Positions 22,087-34,300 of a stretch of 64,000 bases of DNA are shown here, piece by piece. The position numbers and the translations under genes are program-made. This stretch comes from Antrodiella citrinella (Eukaryota > Basidiomycota > Agaricomycetes > Polyporales > Steccherinaceae). Position 1 is the stretch's first letter. Every line of letters starts with the position of its first letter. The notes under the pieces were generated by a model that was not told where the DNA came from, made no database searches, and saw only the letters and a program-made list of their open reading frames with translations. The stretch covers positions 9,957 through 73,956 of the forward strand of contig SGPM01000102.1 of NCBI GenBank assembly GCA_004802725.1, written 5' to 3'.

Positions 22087-24466
22087 ATGTCTTCCACGCC
22101 TCTGCTTGGTGCAAAAGGAAGTGACGCTCCCAAAAGGGTCGTCGTCGTCGGCGCCGGGTGAGTCTTTGCCTCATTCGCTATACAAGACCGCGATATTGAC
22201 CAGCTTTCCCTGATATTGTAGTATCGGAGGCATCACTGCTGGTATCTACATGAAACGCGACTTGAAATTCCATAACTTCACTGTGAGTGCATGGTGTGGC
22301 AAACCGCTATGCATTGTATCTGAGAACGCTTGGAATGCAGGTGTACGAAACAGTGGACGAAATCGGAGGGACATGGCATGTACGTCCTTGAACTTTGAGC
22401 GTGAATACTGCATTGACTGATGATGCGCCGCTTGACAGTTCAACACATACCCAGTGCGTATGCACGCCTTCGCCGTCAGCATTGATGACTAAATCAGAAT
22501 GACAGGGAGCCGCGTCCGACATTGCGACGCATTGGTACAGCTTGTCGTCCGACGTCGACCCCGATTCTTGGGATCGAACGCATTTGACCCAGCCAAGGTT
22601 GCTGGCGTACTGGAAATGGCTCACCGACAAGTACGGTGTCGACAAGCACCTCAAGCTCTCGACCAAAGTCACCAAGGTCCAATGGGACGAGAAAAAACAG
22701 ATATACCACGTACATACGCGCAACACAAAGACAGGCGAGACGCAGGTCGACTACGCCAACGCGGTCATCTCGGCCATTGGTCTTCTCAATGAGCCGCACC
22801 ATGTCAAGGCTCTAGATGGGATCCGGACCGCCTTCAAGGGCGCCCACTTCCACTCGGCGCGATGGGATCATTCGGTGGACTTGCACAACAAGCGTGTGGC
22901 GGTCATTGGTAGCGGTGGCTCTGCGTATGTCGCACAGTTACCGCATGTCATTTTCTCACGCTTAAATTCACGTTAGATGCCAATTTATTCCTTTCTTGGG
23001 GCAAGATCCTACCACAAAGCTCGTTCAGTTTATCAGGACACCTGGTTGGTTCTGGCCAGATGTACGTTCTTCTGCGTATTTTTCGACAATGTATTCTCAT
23101 ACGTTATGTCCAGCTTCGCCTCAAGATTGGTCCGAAAGCGCAATGGGCAATTCATAACATTCCGTTTTTGAAGCAGCTGGCACGTTACACCGTGTTCTTC
23201 CAGGTATGACTTTCGAGTACGAGATCACGCACAAGTTTATTTACGTGGCTACTCTAGCATGAAACTCTATATGTCATTTTCTTTCTGATGGGAAAGACCG
23301 ATTTCGTCAGGAACGTAAGTGCTCATTATTCTATGACTTTTTATGACCTGTCCTTACACCCGCCTTTTCAGATGCTGATCAAGCACATTAAGGATAACGC
23401 TCCAGCGGAATATGCAGACAAGCTCGTCCCGAAACATCGTGAGTCGTGCTTCATCGTCACTGTTTATTCTTTCTGATGATCTGGTCCTGTAGCCTCCGGA
23501 TGCAAGCGGTTCATCATCGATGCCGGATATTTGAAGTCCCTCCACCAAGACAACTGTGCTGTGAACTTCGACGGTATCGCGGAGGTCACTGCCACTGGTA
23601 TCCGTACGAAGACAGGTACATTCACACATTGTTATTTCTCTACCTCTTTGCTGAAATTCATGCAGGTGAAAACCTGGACTTTGACGTGATCATCGAGGCA
23701 ACGGGCTTCCAGCCGGTAGGTGTTCACATTTTATGCAAATTCGATGGGTCTGATACATTGTTTTAGGATCACTTCCCGCTCGAAGTAGTGGGCCTTGGCG
23801 GAAAGACGATGCAAGATTACTTCATTGAGCAGAAGGGTCCTGTAGGATACCTCGGAACCGCCGCCGCGGGATTCCCTAATTTCTACACTATCACCGGTAA
23901 GAAATACCATGCTGCGATCTGTGATGACTGAGATCGAATGAAAACGATAGGTCCTAACACCACGACTGGACACGGCTCGGTGATCTTCACCATCGAATCC
24001 CAAGTACGACAATTTATCTCTCCATTGCAAGTTCAACCGACTAAGCTATACATAACAGATGACCTACATCAACCAAATGCTCGAACCCGTCATCAAAGGC
24101 CAAGCCTCCTCCTTCGTCGTCACTGACAAAGCCTCTAAGTCCTACAACGAGAAGCTCCAGAAGTCCCTCAAGGCATCACTCTGGGAAGGTTGCGCCTCAT
24201 GGTACCGTACAGGCCACGACGGGAAGATCTCGAGCATCTGGCCCGGTTTCATCACGGGACAGTGGTGGCGGCTCAGGCGACCGGTCTGGAGGGACTATGC
24301 GGTCACGGGCGGCGATGCGTGGGTGCGCCGCCGGAGGCTCAGCAAGGCGTTCTCGTTCATCACGTATACGGCTGCCATCGTGTTGGTGGTGTGGGTGGGG
24401 TTGAACTGGGATTTGGTCAAGGGTGTTTTTGCGGATCTGGCGAAGAAGGTTGGGCTGGCGTTGTGA
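22087..24466 (+). CDS. Baeyer-Villiger-type flavin monooxygenase with C-terminal membrane segment
   Basis: Predicted FAD/NADPH monooxygenase inserting oxygen into a ketone, or a related class B reaction. About a dozen short exons; one, TTCAACACATACCCA, is 15 nt. In order: first Rossmann loop VVVVGAGIGG; EIGGTWH and NTYPGAASDI around the flavin; the BVMO fingerprint FKGAHFHSARWD, which fits FxGxxxHxxxW(P/D) exactly; second Rossmann loop VAVIGSGGSA for NADPH; TKLVQFIRTPGWFWP; VIIEATGFQ; and GPNTTTGHGS near the end. The last 35 residues contain an uninterrupted hydrophobic stretch (FITYTAAIVLVVWVGL) flanked by basic residues, which would anchor the enzyme with its catalytic part in the cytosol. 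The substrate cannot be read from the sequence. No biosynthetic core enzyme (PKS, NRPS, terpene synthase) lies nearby. Confidence 0.9.
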
Positions 24467-25518
24467 ATGTTGGATCCCTAGGACACTTGTAACCTCTGTT
24501 CCCAATATGTTCGAGGGTGGACTTTGTGTATGTGTTTTGTGTCCTTGGATCTACCCCATTACTCTATCGTTCCTTGTTTTACCGATGCATTTCTGTTCGA
24601 CAACCCATTTTGCCAACACGACAGAGCGGCATGGCGGGCATCGGTCTTCTTGATCGAGGTGTTTGTAGGGGATGTTACACAACATGCACAAACATCGCGG
24701 ACTCATTCGAATACTTATGCAGAATTCGGATGGTACGAAGCGTTCAAGCATATGAGGCATCTAGACACGCTCTGATTACCGATCAGTTGTCCCTTGACAC
24801 TGGTACAAGCTCTAGGCGTCCCCAGGCCCCAGTCTGAAATGGCTAGTACTGCAGCGTCGGACCTCCGAGTCGACGCTGTCATTGCCAGCATCGGACCTCA
24901 CGACGATGGTCGTATAGCTTACACATATCCACGGTTGGGCCGGCAACCATCAAAATCCGCTTGATGAGCTGGAAATCGCATTTCGATGCGCAAGCTCATG
25001 CTGGGTGGCTTCTATGGCTCCCAGGCAAAGAGAGTGCTGGCGGACTCGGGCGACAAGTTCAAGCAGGTCGTGGAGGTGCCAGTGGTTGAGATTGAGGGTA
25101 TGGAATAGGAAGATATTCATGGCAGGTCCGTGTCGAGTATATGCGTGGAGTTGCTTGAGCGACATAGTACCTGCCAGTGAACATGATGATTGGCCACTGC
25201 GCACTCTGACAGCAAAGCGACAGAACTTTCAAAATCCGCACTACGCGTGACTGTACGTTCACAACATGTGATGCAACAACGTGACAAGAGTGGTTGCGGT
25301 CACGGTGGCGAAATTCCCAATTCCACGACTCATTTCCCGGCCGAATGATCGAACACGCAAGTCGGTGAGATTTTAGAGCGTACTCTCACAGTGTATAGCT
25401 ATCCGAACGTTCGAGCGTGAACGTGGTACGATGTTACCGGCCTAGATCTGCCACGAGACGCGTACTGTCACGCGTCGAGGTCTGTGCTGAAAGCTACAGT
25501 ACGCGCATTGTATTTCCT
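24467..25518. other. intergenic, no gene seen
   Basis: About 1.1 kb between the monooxygenase and the Crinkler-type gene. Open frames are short and without motifs. Confidence 0.5.
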
Positions 25519-25550
25519 CCATCCATCCATCCATCCATCCATCCATCCAT
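25519..25550. repeat. (CCAT)8 microsatellite
   Basis: Eight perfect tetranucleotide units lie 116 bases before the probable start codon of the Crinkler-type gene and 20 bases before a TTTTATAG element, so length changes could affect its promoter. Confidence 0.9.
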
Positions 25551-25665
25551 CGCCCATGAGGTCCTGATAACCTTTTATAGCCTGATCCCTATGTTTCCAT
25601 TCTCTAATCGCAACATACCCTTGAACCATCGCGTTCGTCTGCGCAACCATCTCACTCGCACTTCG

Positions 25666-28600
25666 ATGTCCTCCCCAATGACCGACCCTCCACCCCAACT
25701 GACACCAGAACAGTTGGTCGATATAAACGAATTGATTTCGGGAACAGCTCTCCTCCAGCTAAAGAAAGTGTTCAAACGAGCCGCCAGTGAATGGAAGGAT
25801 GCAGAGACCGAGCAGAAGACGGTCTCCATCTTAATCGCGACTGCGTTGTCAGCTTCCCAAGATGGGATATCTTTCCACCCCAGACTGATTCAGCCCAAAT
25901 ATTGTATAGAATGGCTGGCCAATAAGGATGAGACTCTGCGGGGGGAGATATGCCGAATTGCACTGGATTGTTACGAGAAGGAGAACTGCGAGGCACTGTT
26001 GTATCACCGTAAGTTCATTATTCACCAGCTCTTCACTCACTGACCGATATACCCGCAGCTGTATTCGTGATACCCAAGACCCCGATACAGTCGACGCCCA
26101 AGAATTTAGAGGAGGAGTCGACCCCTCATCATGACAGACGACAAATCGAGACCCGCGTAGGCACATTCTTGAAAGGAATCCACCCTTTTCTCCAATCCGC
26201 TGTCGATCAAGAAATCACATTGAAAAAGTGGCAGCCGGATCCCCAGTCCCCCCATTATGGCTTCTTGTGTATCCTTGATATCCCAACCATTGGCCGTGAC
26301 AAATGTCCGTCACTGCTGCTCCATGGACTCCGAGTCGGGGGCCAACATCCTACGATACACCTTGATCAAAGCCTGCCAGCCGTGTTTGCCCTGGACACAC
26401 CACCAGTCCGGTATGTAGTCATTGACAATGTTATCATGTCGCCGATCTCACGAGGACCTTGTTTAGCATGTTGTATGATTCGCCTGGTCGTGGTAAATCG
26501 CGAACAATCTTAGAAGGGCTCGTGCAGTACTATGGGCTCTACTTCGTGTGTGCCGTAGAGGCCAGTATCGGTTCCAATGATTTGGCGAATGCTTTGACAA
26601 TTCTCCGCCAATCTAAACGGTTTGCGGAGACATCGAAGACTCCAGGAGGGGTTTATGATGTGAACCTATTGCAGAGCAACGAGGAAGTCACTTCTCATAG
26701 ACTTCACGAGGTCCTTCTTGCACGGATACGGATTCTTCGCGCTTTTCTGAATGTCGTTGAAGATTCCAAGAATCGCCTGGAAGACCGCGATGCAAAACGC
26801 ATCTGGACCCTTCTACAGGTCGCTCCGGCGGAATTCATGAAGTCTGATCGTTTCGTGGTGCTCGCGGGCATATACCGTAATGCGTCAGCGTCCTACCTTT
26901 CTGAACAAATCAGGACCCATACCGATTGGATTCTGCAGCATCTACCAAGCCAGCCAAATACGCATGGGAAGCAAAGCAGGCTATTCTTCGTGCTCGACGA
27001 GGCGCAGCGCGCAGCCATGTTGTACCCTGACAGCTTTGCATCATCTGCCCCTGAACCTCGACAGGCTCGTCCAGTTCTTTCGCCAGATCATACGCGCTTT
27101 GGACGACGTAGGAAGTCACACTTTCATAACCATCATATCCGGTACCGCGCTGTCTAAACAAGCTATCGAAGATGCGCTCGGCTCCAGCGTGGCAAAACAG
27201 TATAGCTTGCGGGACATACACCAGCAAGGCAGCTTCTCGATGGCGTCTGATCAGACGGATTACCTTGCGAAGTATCTTCCTGCAGAGTATCTCGCCACTG
27301 CGTCTGGACAGTATCTCCTCCTGAGAATATATCGGTGGTTAGCCGGCAGGTCTGTTTTCATGTCTCTTGCAGTCTTGAAGCTGCAGTGGCTAACAATGGC
27401 CTATTTGTCAGGTATCGTTTCACTGCCAGCTTCATCGAGGTGCTTCTGGTCGACGGATTGAAACGACCTCATCGCGCTCTTGGCCAATATGTGAAGTACA
27501 TGACCAAGTTCGAGCCCAATGACCGTCGATACGAGGTGCTGGAACCTATTGGTGATGTCGCGATCGGGCACATAATCCAACCTTTCGACACCAGCCTTTT
27601 CGACACGCTATCAGAAGATCATCATATCATCTACTTCATAAAGCAGGTCATCTGTGGACACACCTAGGACGAACAACCTCTTCCCAATGCCCCTCCCGAC
27701 TTGGTCCACAAGTCCTATGCACATGTCTTTGACGGTGGATTTGCTCACATCGACGAGAACCTTCCTATGCTAGCACTTTCCACTCGGCTGGACCGCACGC
27801 ACTCCATCTCGATTGCGAATGATTTTGCCACAACGCTCAGGAACCAATATAGTCGTCCTTTTGCTTTTGAGACCACCGTCGCCTTATACCTCGCCACTGT
27901 TATGAACAATCAGACACCGCTGGACCGAATCTTTGATTTTGTTGATCAGAAGCCTCAGATGGCGTCACACTGTGCCGTGCTGGTCGCTGCCGACGCGGAT
28001 GTTCGGGAACTGGGGCACTCCTATGAGACTTTCAAGTACCCCACGGGGGAACGCATTTCCAATGTGCGTTATGCCCGGAGGGCGCAAGGAGCAGGCGCAA
28101 AGCAGATAACTGCAGAGTGGTTCAAGAACCCCGCCGGAACTGTGTTCCTCTTTCCAGACACCTCCTTGAGGCCGGATTGCATGGCCCTCGCTCTAACAGA
28201 TGCTGGCGAAAAACCACAACAATACCCAGAATATTATTGACGGCGCTGTGCCAGTGGCGGGTATCACACCCAATTTTAATGGCGTGAGTGTTGTCTGCTT
28301 TCCGGTGTACGTTGCGCTCATCATTGTATTGGAACAGAACGAGGTAGACAACAAGAAACTTGTACATCATATGCGAAAATTGGCGCACTGCGAAGCCGAA
28401 GGCGACGAGGAACGGTTCCGAGTTCTTAGGGTTATCGCCTCGTTCCCCGCGAAAGCTGTCATCAACCGGGACATTTCGAACGCTCCGGTACTACCGAACG
28501 GCGAAAAACAGCATCCCCTCGCGGTGCTCAACATCGAAGCGCTGCTGAAGAATGACCCTAGCAAGTTTCTGACAGCGACAGTCAAGGCCGACCTTCTCTG

Positions 28601-28772
28601 TCGAGTCAGGGAGGCATCTGAAGAAGGCGAAGAAAAGGATGATGCAGAAGACGAAGAAGAAGAAGAGGAGGAGGAGGAGGAAGATAGTCAAGATGAATAT
28701 CGCCCTACGCCCGCAGGAAAGAAACAACTAGAGAGCCTGGAGCTCAGGAAGTCGCAGCGTCCTCGGAGATGA
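25666..28772 (+). pseudogene. Crinkler-type P-loop NTPase gene, decayed
   Basis: Exons 25666-26008, 26059-26410 and the one starting 26455 join cleanly. The latter begins the NTPase core: Walker A-like SPGRGKSRTILEG, then GSNDLANALTILRQ, and Walker B-like LFFVLDEAQRAA. WLAGRYRFTASFIE follows over an intron at 27350-27411. This order matches the large NTPase of Crinkler (CRN) proteins in basidiomycetes, often fused to a restriction-endonuclease-like C-terminus. The coding text breaks three times: a one-base frame change near 27040, an in-frame TAG at 27665-27667, and a second frame change near 28195. Frames past each break keep family-like sequence. The end carries a 10-residue glutamate run. 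No usual N-terminal header domain was recognised. An alternative ATG at 25591 is in frame but lies too close to TTTTATAG at 25572. Decay is the simplest reading. Confidence 0.7.
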
Positions 28773-28905
28773 TGGTCATTTGCATACTGTTACTGTACCC
28801 ACCGGCTGCAGCTCTTCTCAGCGCAGTAGGCAATTGGCCTAAGTACAGTCTACGCCGCACTCATATTGATATTTTTTCTACGCGCATATTGTATTCGTTC
28901 GTTGC

Positions 28906-31020
28906 TCATACGGGATCCCACATGAGATCATTTATCGGGACATCGACGTCCTTGGCCAAAGCCATTGCCACTTCGTACGAGATGCCACACCTGAACGTCG
29001 GCGAAAGTTCCATCTTCGTTGCTGCTGATTCGGAAGTGGGACCAGAACGATGGAGCAGGTGCATCGCTGCCAAATGTGTTATCTGAGATTGAGAGTCATG
29101 TCAGCGAGTACGTGAATCAAAGAACGCAGCGAAAAGAACCCACCTGCGCATAAACAGCCACCCTCGAGACTTCTGTTTCAGTGTACTCGCCAGGTACGGT
29201 ATATTCGGACATGGTTGGACGCGTCTCCGCGTCGTTCTCTTCCAGAAGGACACCAAGGATGGCCAGCATCCTGTCCAACGGAAACACTAATGGTCCAAGT
29301 AGTCGTTGTGGTATCTGCGAACAGCATGCAACATGAATATACCATTCGGGCGTGGATAGAGGTATCATAAGACCTTGACAGCTGTCTTCGCATTACTCTT
29401 TCTACCCTTCTTCGGGCTCGCATTCCTCTGCGCTCGCCGCCTCTTCTTCCGCTCCTCCAGTCCGCGTCCGAACATTCGCATGTCTGTCTTCGTAGGATTC
29501 GTGCTCGCGAGGAACGACGCGACAAGGATGAATTTGGCCATCCGTGGCAGATTGGTGACAGCAACAACGTCCGACCCGGCGTCCTTCTTATTGGTTTCAA
29601 TGAGAAGTGCAGGTGCTTCCCTGGGGTGATATGATAGTAAATCAGAGGGAGGTTGGTGTGCCGATAGCCATGCTTGTGCAGAGGTAAGCCGTGGATAGAG
29701 GTTCTCCAGGGCGTGTGTGATGGATGGGTTGAAAAGTCGTGTAAGGCGCAAACGCGTATCTTCGCTCGGCGGCATCAAACCCGCCTGCTCCTCCATGCTT
29801 CCCTCATCCAGTTCCAGATCAGCATCAGGCTCAGAGTCACTGGTCCCGTCTTCAGCTGCTCCCTTTCGCCTTCTGTGCTTCAACTCTGCATTATCGCGCT
29901 TCCACTCGTCCAACACTGGCTGGACAAACCCTGGCCAGCGTGCCGCGATTATATAACTAAGCTCGTCCGGATCCGCGACGAACGGCGAACACACGCTGTA
30001 CACCATCGCTACAAAATGCGCGTAGAGCGGTCGAAGGGCGGGGTGGTACGTGTTTGAGTCCGCCAGACCCTCCGATGGATGTGCAACTGTCAATCTGTTC
30101 AAAATCGCTGTGCGTTTTGAGGTATCAGTAAAGAAGGTAAGTAAAAAGTTGTAAAGGAATCCTCACTTTGTTTGGACAGAGTTGAGACAGACATGTAGAA
30201 TGGGTCTGGAGATGCTCCCATAGAAGGACGAATCTGATCCCATTGTAACTCGGAGTGAAAGACAGTAGCGATGTCTAGTTGGGCCTACAAGAACAATATT
30301 TGAGTATAGAGATGACAGTACAAGATCCAAATGTGCAAGCAGCGTGGTCCTATAGCGATGTGGAGAGAATACTTCCCGGAGTGTCCAGTCCACATCGTCA
30401 AAGGAGCTCGCTGCTTCGAACAGTATTGTGCAAAGGGAAACAATGTACCACAAACTACGCACCAATTCCGCAAGACGCGTCAAGGGTACGACCAAGTCCG
30501 GCACGTTGTCCTTCAGCCTCTCCGCTCGTTCCACCACAATCACCATCCTCACCCCGCTGGTGACTCCCCCTTCAGTCTCCCTCGCTTTCCCCTTCCCGTG
30601 ATCACTCAGAGAACCGCTCAACGCTTTCAGCCCATGTACAAACGCGTCCACGCTCTCGTTGAACCTCTGGCCTGACCCTTCCTCCACAGACCAGTTCTCA
30701 CACCCGTCCTCCCACTGGGGCGTCCAATCCGCCAACGCATTCAACACAGTGTCATAGAACAATCTTGGCGTAAAACAGGCGATGGCGTTCACCGACGCAT
30801 GTACGATGCGAGGGCCACCAGATTGAGAGGCGCCGAGAGAGGCACGGAGAAGGGAGGCAGATATGCGAGGCGTGGAAGGGTCGTGAATGTAGATGAATGG
30901 AGGTGGGGAAGCGTTTATGAGAGTCGTAAACTGCGACAGAAGTGTCTCGTATCCTTCATCGACGAGAGAGGATATTGTGGCCGGCATGGCATGAAGTAGT
31001 AGAGGTTTAAGTGACCCCAT
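28906..31020 (-). CDS. ORC5: Origin recognition complex subunit 5
   Basis: Subunit of the six-protein complex that marks replication origins and loads MCM helicase. Five exons: 31020 to about 30466, then after a roughly 160-nt intron AQLDIATVFHSELQWDQIRP and MGASPDPFYM, a long third exon ending near 29370, a fourth with GPLVFPLDRMLAILGVLL, and a last one ending in GISYEVAMALAKDVDVPIND and LMWDPV. Motifs LTRLAEL, ASPDPFYM, LPRMAKFILVASFLAS, FPLDRMLAIL and the C-terminal ISY...A..LA....P.NDL.WD are the ORC5 hallmarks. Long acidic and K/R-rich insertions interrupt the third exon. The region where other ORC5 proteins have Walker A (near residues 40-50) reads FIYIHDPSTPR and lacks GKT. The gene converges with the Crinkler-type gene; the two stops are 134 bases apart. 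The true first codon is ATG at 31018-31020. Confidence 0.88.
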
Positions 31021-31349
31021 CACGGACCCACAGCCTCTTCGGCATCTTCCGCAGTCAGTTGTCTTCGCAAAGTGAGATTCGAATCAAATCCAATAGCTGA
31101 TACGGGATACAGTAGGGAGGTAACTAAGTCCGAGTAGGTATCTTTCGCTGTCTGAGATAATGAATGTGTGTATGTGTGGGTTGATGTTTTCCGCTTGTGA
31201 CATGCTCGCGCAAGTAAGAGAAGGAATTAGGAATATGAACCAAGGAAGGATGGGTATAGATGTTCAAGTGAAAGTAGGAAATAGATGCATAAGCGGGAAT
31301 AACCAACAAGCAAGGAAGTATAAGAGATGAGAAAAGAGATTGAAGGCCA

Positions 31350-34300
31350 TCAAGCATATCCGTTTTCATAATCCTCCGGCCGAGAGTGTACAGAGAGGTC
31401 TTCGCCCTCATTGAAATTCTGAGCACTTTTCTTGTACTCGTACCCATTGAAGTTCATCACGCTAAAACATCACAGCACATCAGAAACTTTCCCACACCCC
31501 AATGAGAGAAACGCTTACTAGATCGTCCCGTCCGCACATCCTACAACGACTTCCTCATGACTCAACTGCATGGACATCGGATTCTTCTCCGGTGTTGCCA
31601 AACCAGTGAACTTCGGCGGTAAAGAGCCCAGAAGCCCTTTCACGCCAGCCCCTGCGACGTTGTCGGTATCAGCCAAAGCAGCCCATGCTCCTGTCAGCGA
31701 AAGAATGTCGGCCTCAGACTCGACAGGCGAGGGCGTACGGGCCTCGGACGACGTCTCTGAGTCCTCCTCGTCTGTGTTGCCATTGGGTCGCTGATTATGG
31801 ATACTTTCACGATGCGTAGACATGAAAATCTAGAAGCAAAGTTAGTGAATGCTTTCTAGACAGAGAACTCAATGCCGAACTCACAGTTCGGTTGGACCCA
31901 GCCCTGGTACTGAACCGCGTAGCAGTCACTACCCTCCTCTTCATAGGATCGACCGCGCCTACCGCCACATCTGGTGTCTCCACTACCGCAACCAGCTTCG
32001 GCGGCGCTGTCAGCACCGCAGCTCTGCCAAACCTGACAGCGAAGTTAGGCGTGTTCGCCCTCGGCGACGGACTCGTAGGAGTCACCAGCGTCCCAGGATT
32101 GATGTTCAACGACAAACGACCTTTTATATTGGGCGTGTTGTTGCTCGTGGAAGGAGGTCCTTGTGACATTGCGAACGTGGAACGACGAGCGGGAGTGGCA
32201 AAGGACGTGGACCGCGAGAGGGACGAGACAGTACGCGTGCGAGAGGGGCTTGTTAAGTAATTGGGTGTCACAGGACGGTCGGCATCTTGAGGGCTCAGTA
32301 GACCGCCGTTGGTGCCTTGTGTCTGAACGGTCTGCGATTCGTCTTCTTCTGTCCATTGAAGATGAAGAATGACAGATTTCGTCGCGCACTATGATATCCA
32401 CATCAGCGCCATCGGAAGTGATGCATACATATCGTCACTTACAGTCATTTGTGTACCCTTGGCCGCAAACCACCTACACCGGAAGGGTGAGTGCACATTA
32501 TACGGACAGGTGGGAAGCAACACATACTGCAACATGTTGTCGGGAGCCTTGCCAACATGGAACAACTTAGCATTGAGAACCGGGTCGCTACCTCCCAATT
32601 CCGCAAGTCTGAATTGTGAGACCATCTCTCGTCGTCCTAGATCACAGCCCGTGAGTACGGTGACCAACGTGTCAATTACGCCACTCACTGATAGAGAACA
32701 CTCTGACAATGCCGTCGATCGTGACACTGACGACTCTCTCACCCTCATCAGAACTAGCTGCACCGATGATCTGCACGCCAATATTGACAGTCGTTTGTTG
32801 ACCGAACCGCACAATCTTGGAACCCGAACGCCAATCCCAGCATACAAGAGCTTTGTCGGCACCAGCGGAGACAAGATTCTTGGAGGAGAGCGCAACAGCT
32901 CGGATACCGTTCAGATGTCCGGCGAGTTGTTGAAGAGGGGTGAACGTAAGTGAAGAGAATAGATGGACTCGACTGTCAGAATATTGAGCATAGAATTTAG
33001 GACAGATGAAAACCAGAATACCAACCCAACATCGTGGAATCCCACAACGAACACCTCTGAAAGCTATGTCAGCACCGAATGGAAATCAAATATGTGCAAA
33101 GACGCACCTTCCTCCGTCAAGAAGTCAACGCAGCTCACAGGTTTCTTGACCTGCAAGCATTTCTTCATCTCACCAGTATCAATGTCCCAGAAGCGGATAG
33201 TCTCATCATAGGATCCACTAATGAGACGTTTGCCTGGTTTTATGGTCAGCCTGGAACGGATATGTATGTTGATCCACGTACCTCGCAGAAGGAGCGTGGT
33301 GCAATAATTTGTGTGTCCGTTCAGGAAGCGTATACGTTGAGGAAGTGCCTGCTTGAAGTTCGCTTCGCGATGGTGCAAGGTTCGGTATAAAGGTTCCCTA
33401 TTTCATAGGTGAGATGCGAGCCTTAAAATGAGTTTAATGGAATGGCGTACCATCCTTCAGGGTTCTTTGGTCTCCTGAGGGGCATGGGATCGTCGGATGT
33501 GATGCGCAAACAGTGGAACTTCCATAAGGCAGGTAAGTGTACCATTTCCTGCCACTTCTTCGAGACCTGATAACCAGTGACAATAAATACAAGATTCTGG
33601 GAAAGTCAAGAGGAGGCAACATACCGATTCGACCTCAAGCAATTCTGGAACCGCGAGATATGAGAAGATCTTGAAGACGAGGTCGGGAGCCAGATGTCCG
33701 ACGATATCGTAGGTCGACTTCGCATACTTCTCCAGAAGCAAGATCTGCAGTCGTATATCACCTGGCATACAAGAATCCAAGATGATGCTTATCCTGTAGG
33801 ATAACAACATCAGCCGCATACACCAGGTGCTCATAACGATGAGACACTAACAGTCTCATCCTGTCATCTCTTGACAAACCTCTGACAACCCGCCTGACCT
33901 CCATCTCGTTGAACCCGCCACTACCATCCCCTCTCAACGCTGTCGCAAGATCGATGTCTCCGCCGTGTTCCTCGTCATCCGCTCCTCGATATCCACTCCA
34001 GTATCCTTTGGTTTTCTTCCCACCGCAAACGCACATATCCGCGTCATTGATAAAGTCATCGTTCCGGCTGGAGGTGTTCTCCCGTTCACGGAGCAGACGG
34101 ATCTCGGCTTGAAGCGCGTGAAGCTGAGCAGCGGACGAGGCTTGTGCACGCTCAAGAAGGCGTTTGTAGTGGAGGAGTTTGCGCAAATGAAGTCGGTTCA
34201 CTTCGCTCAACGCGTTCTCCATCTGATGATACGATTGTTAGAGCTTGAGATATCATGGAAGGTAGAGAGTGTACTCACGTCCTCATCCACTTCCTCGTCA

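Noticed and set aside
25519..25550. CCAT repeat considered as part of a CRISPR-like or coding repeat
   Set aside because: It is a simple tetranucleotide microsatellite in a eukaryotic promoter region, upstream of the probable start codon.
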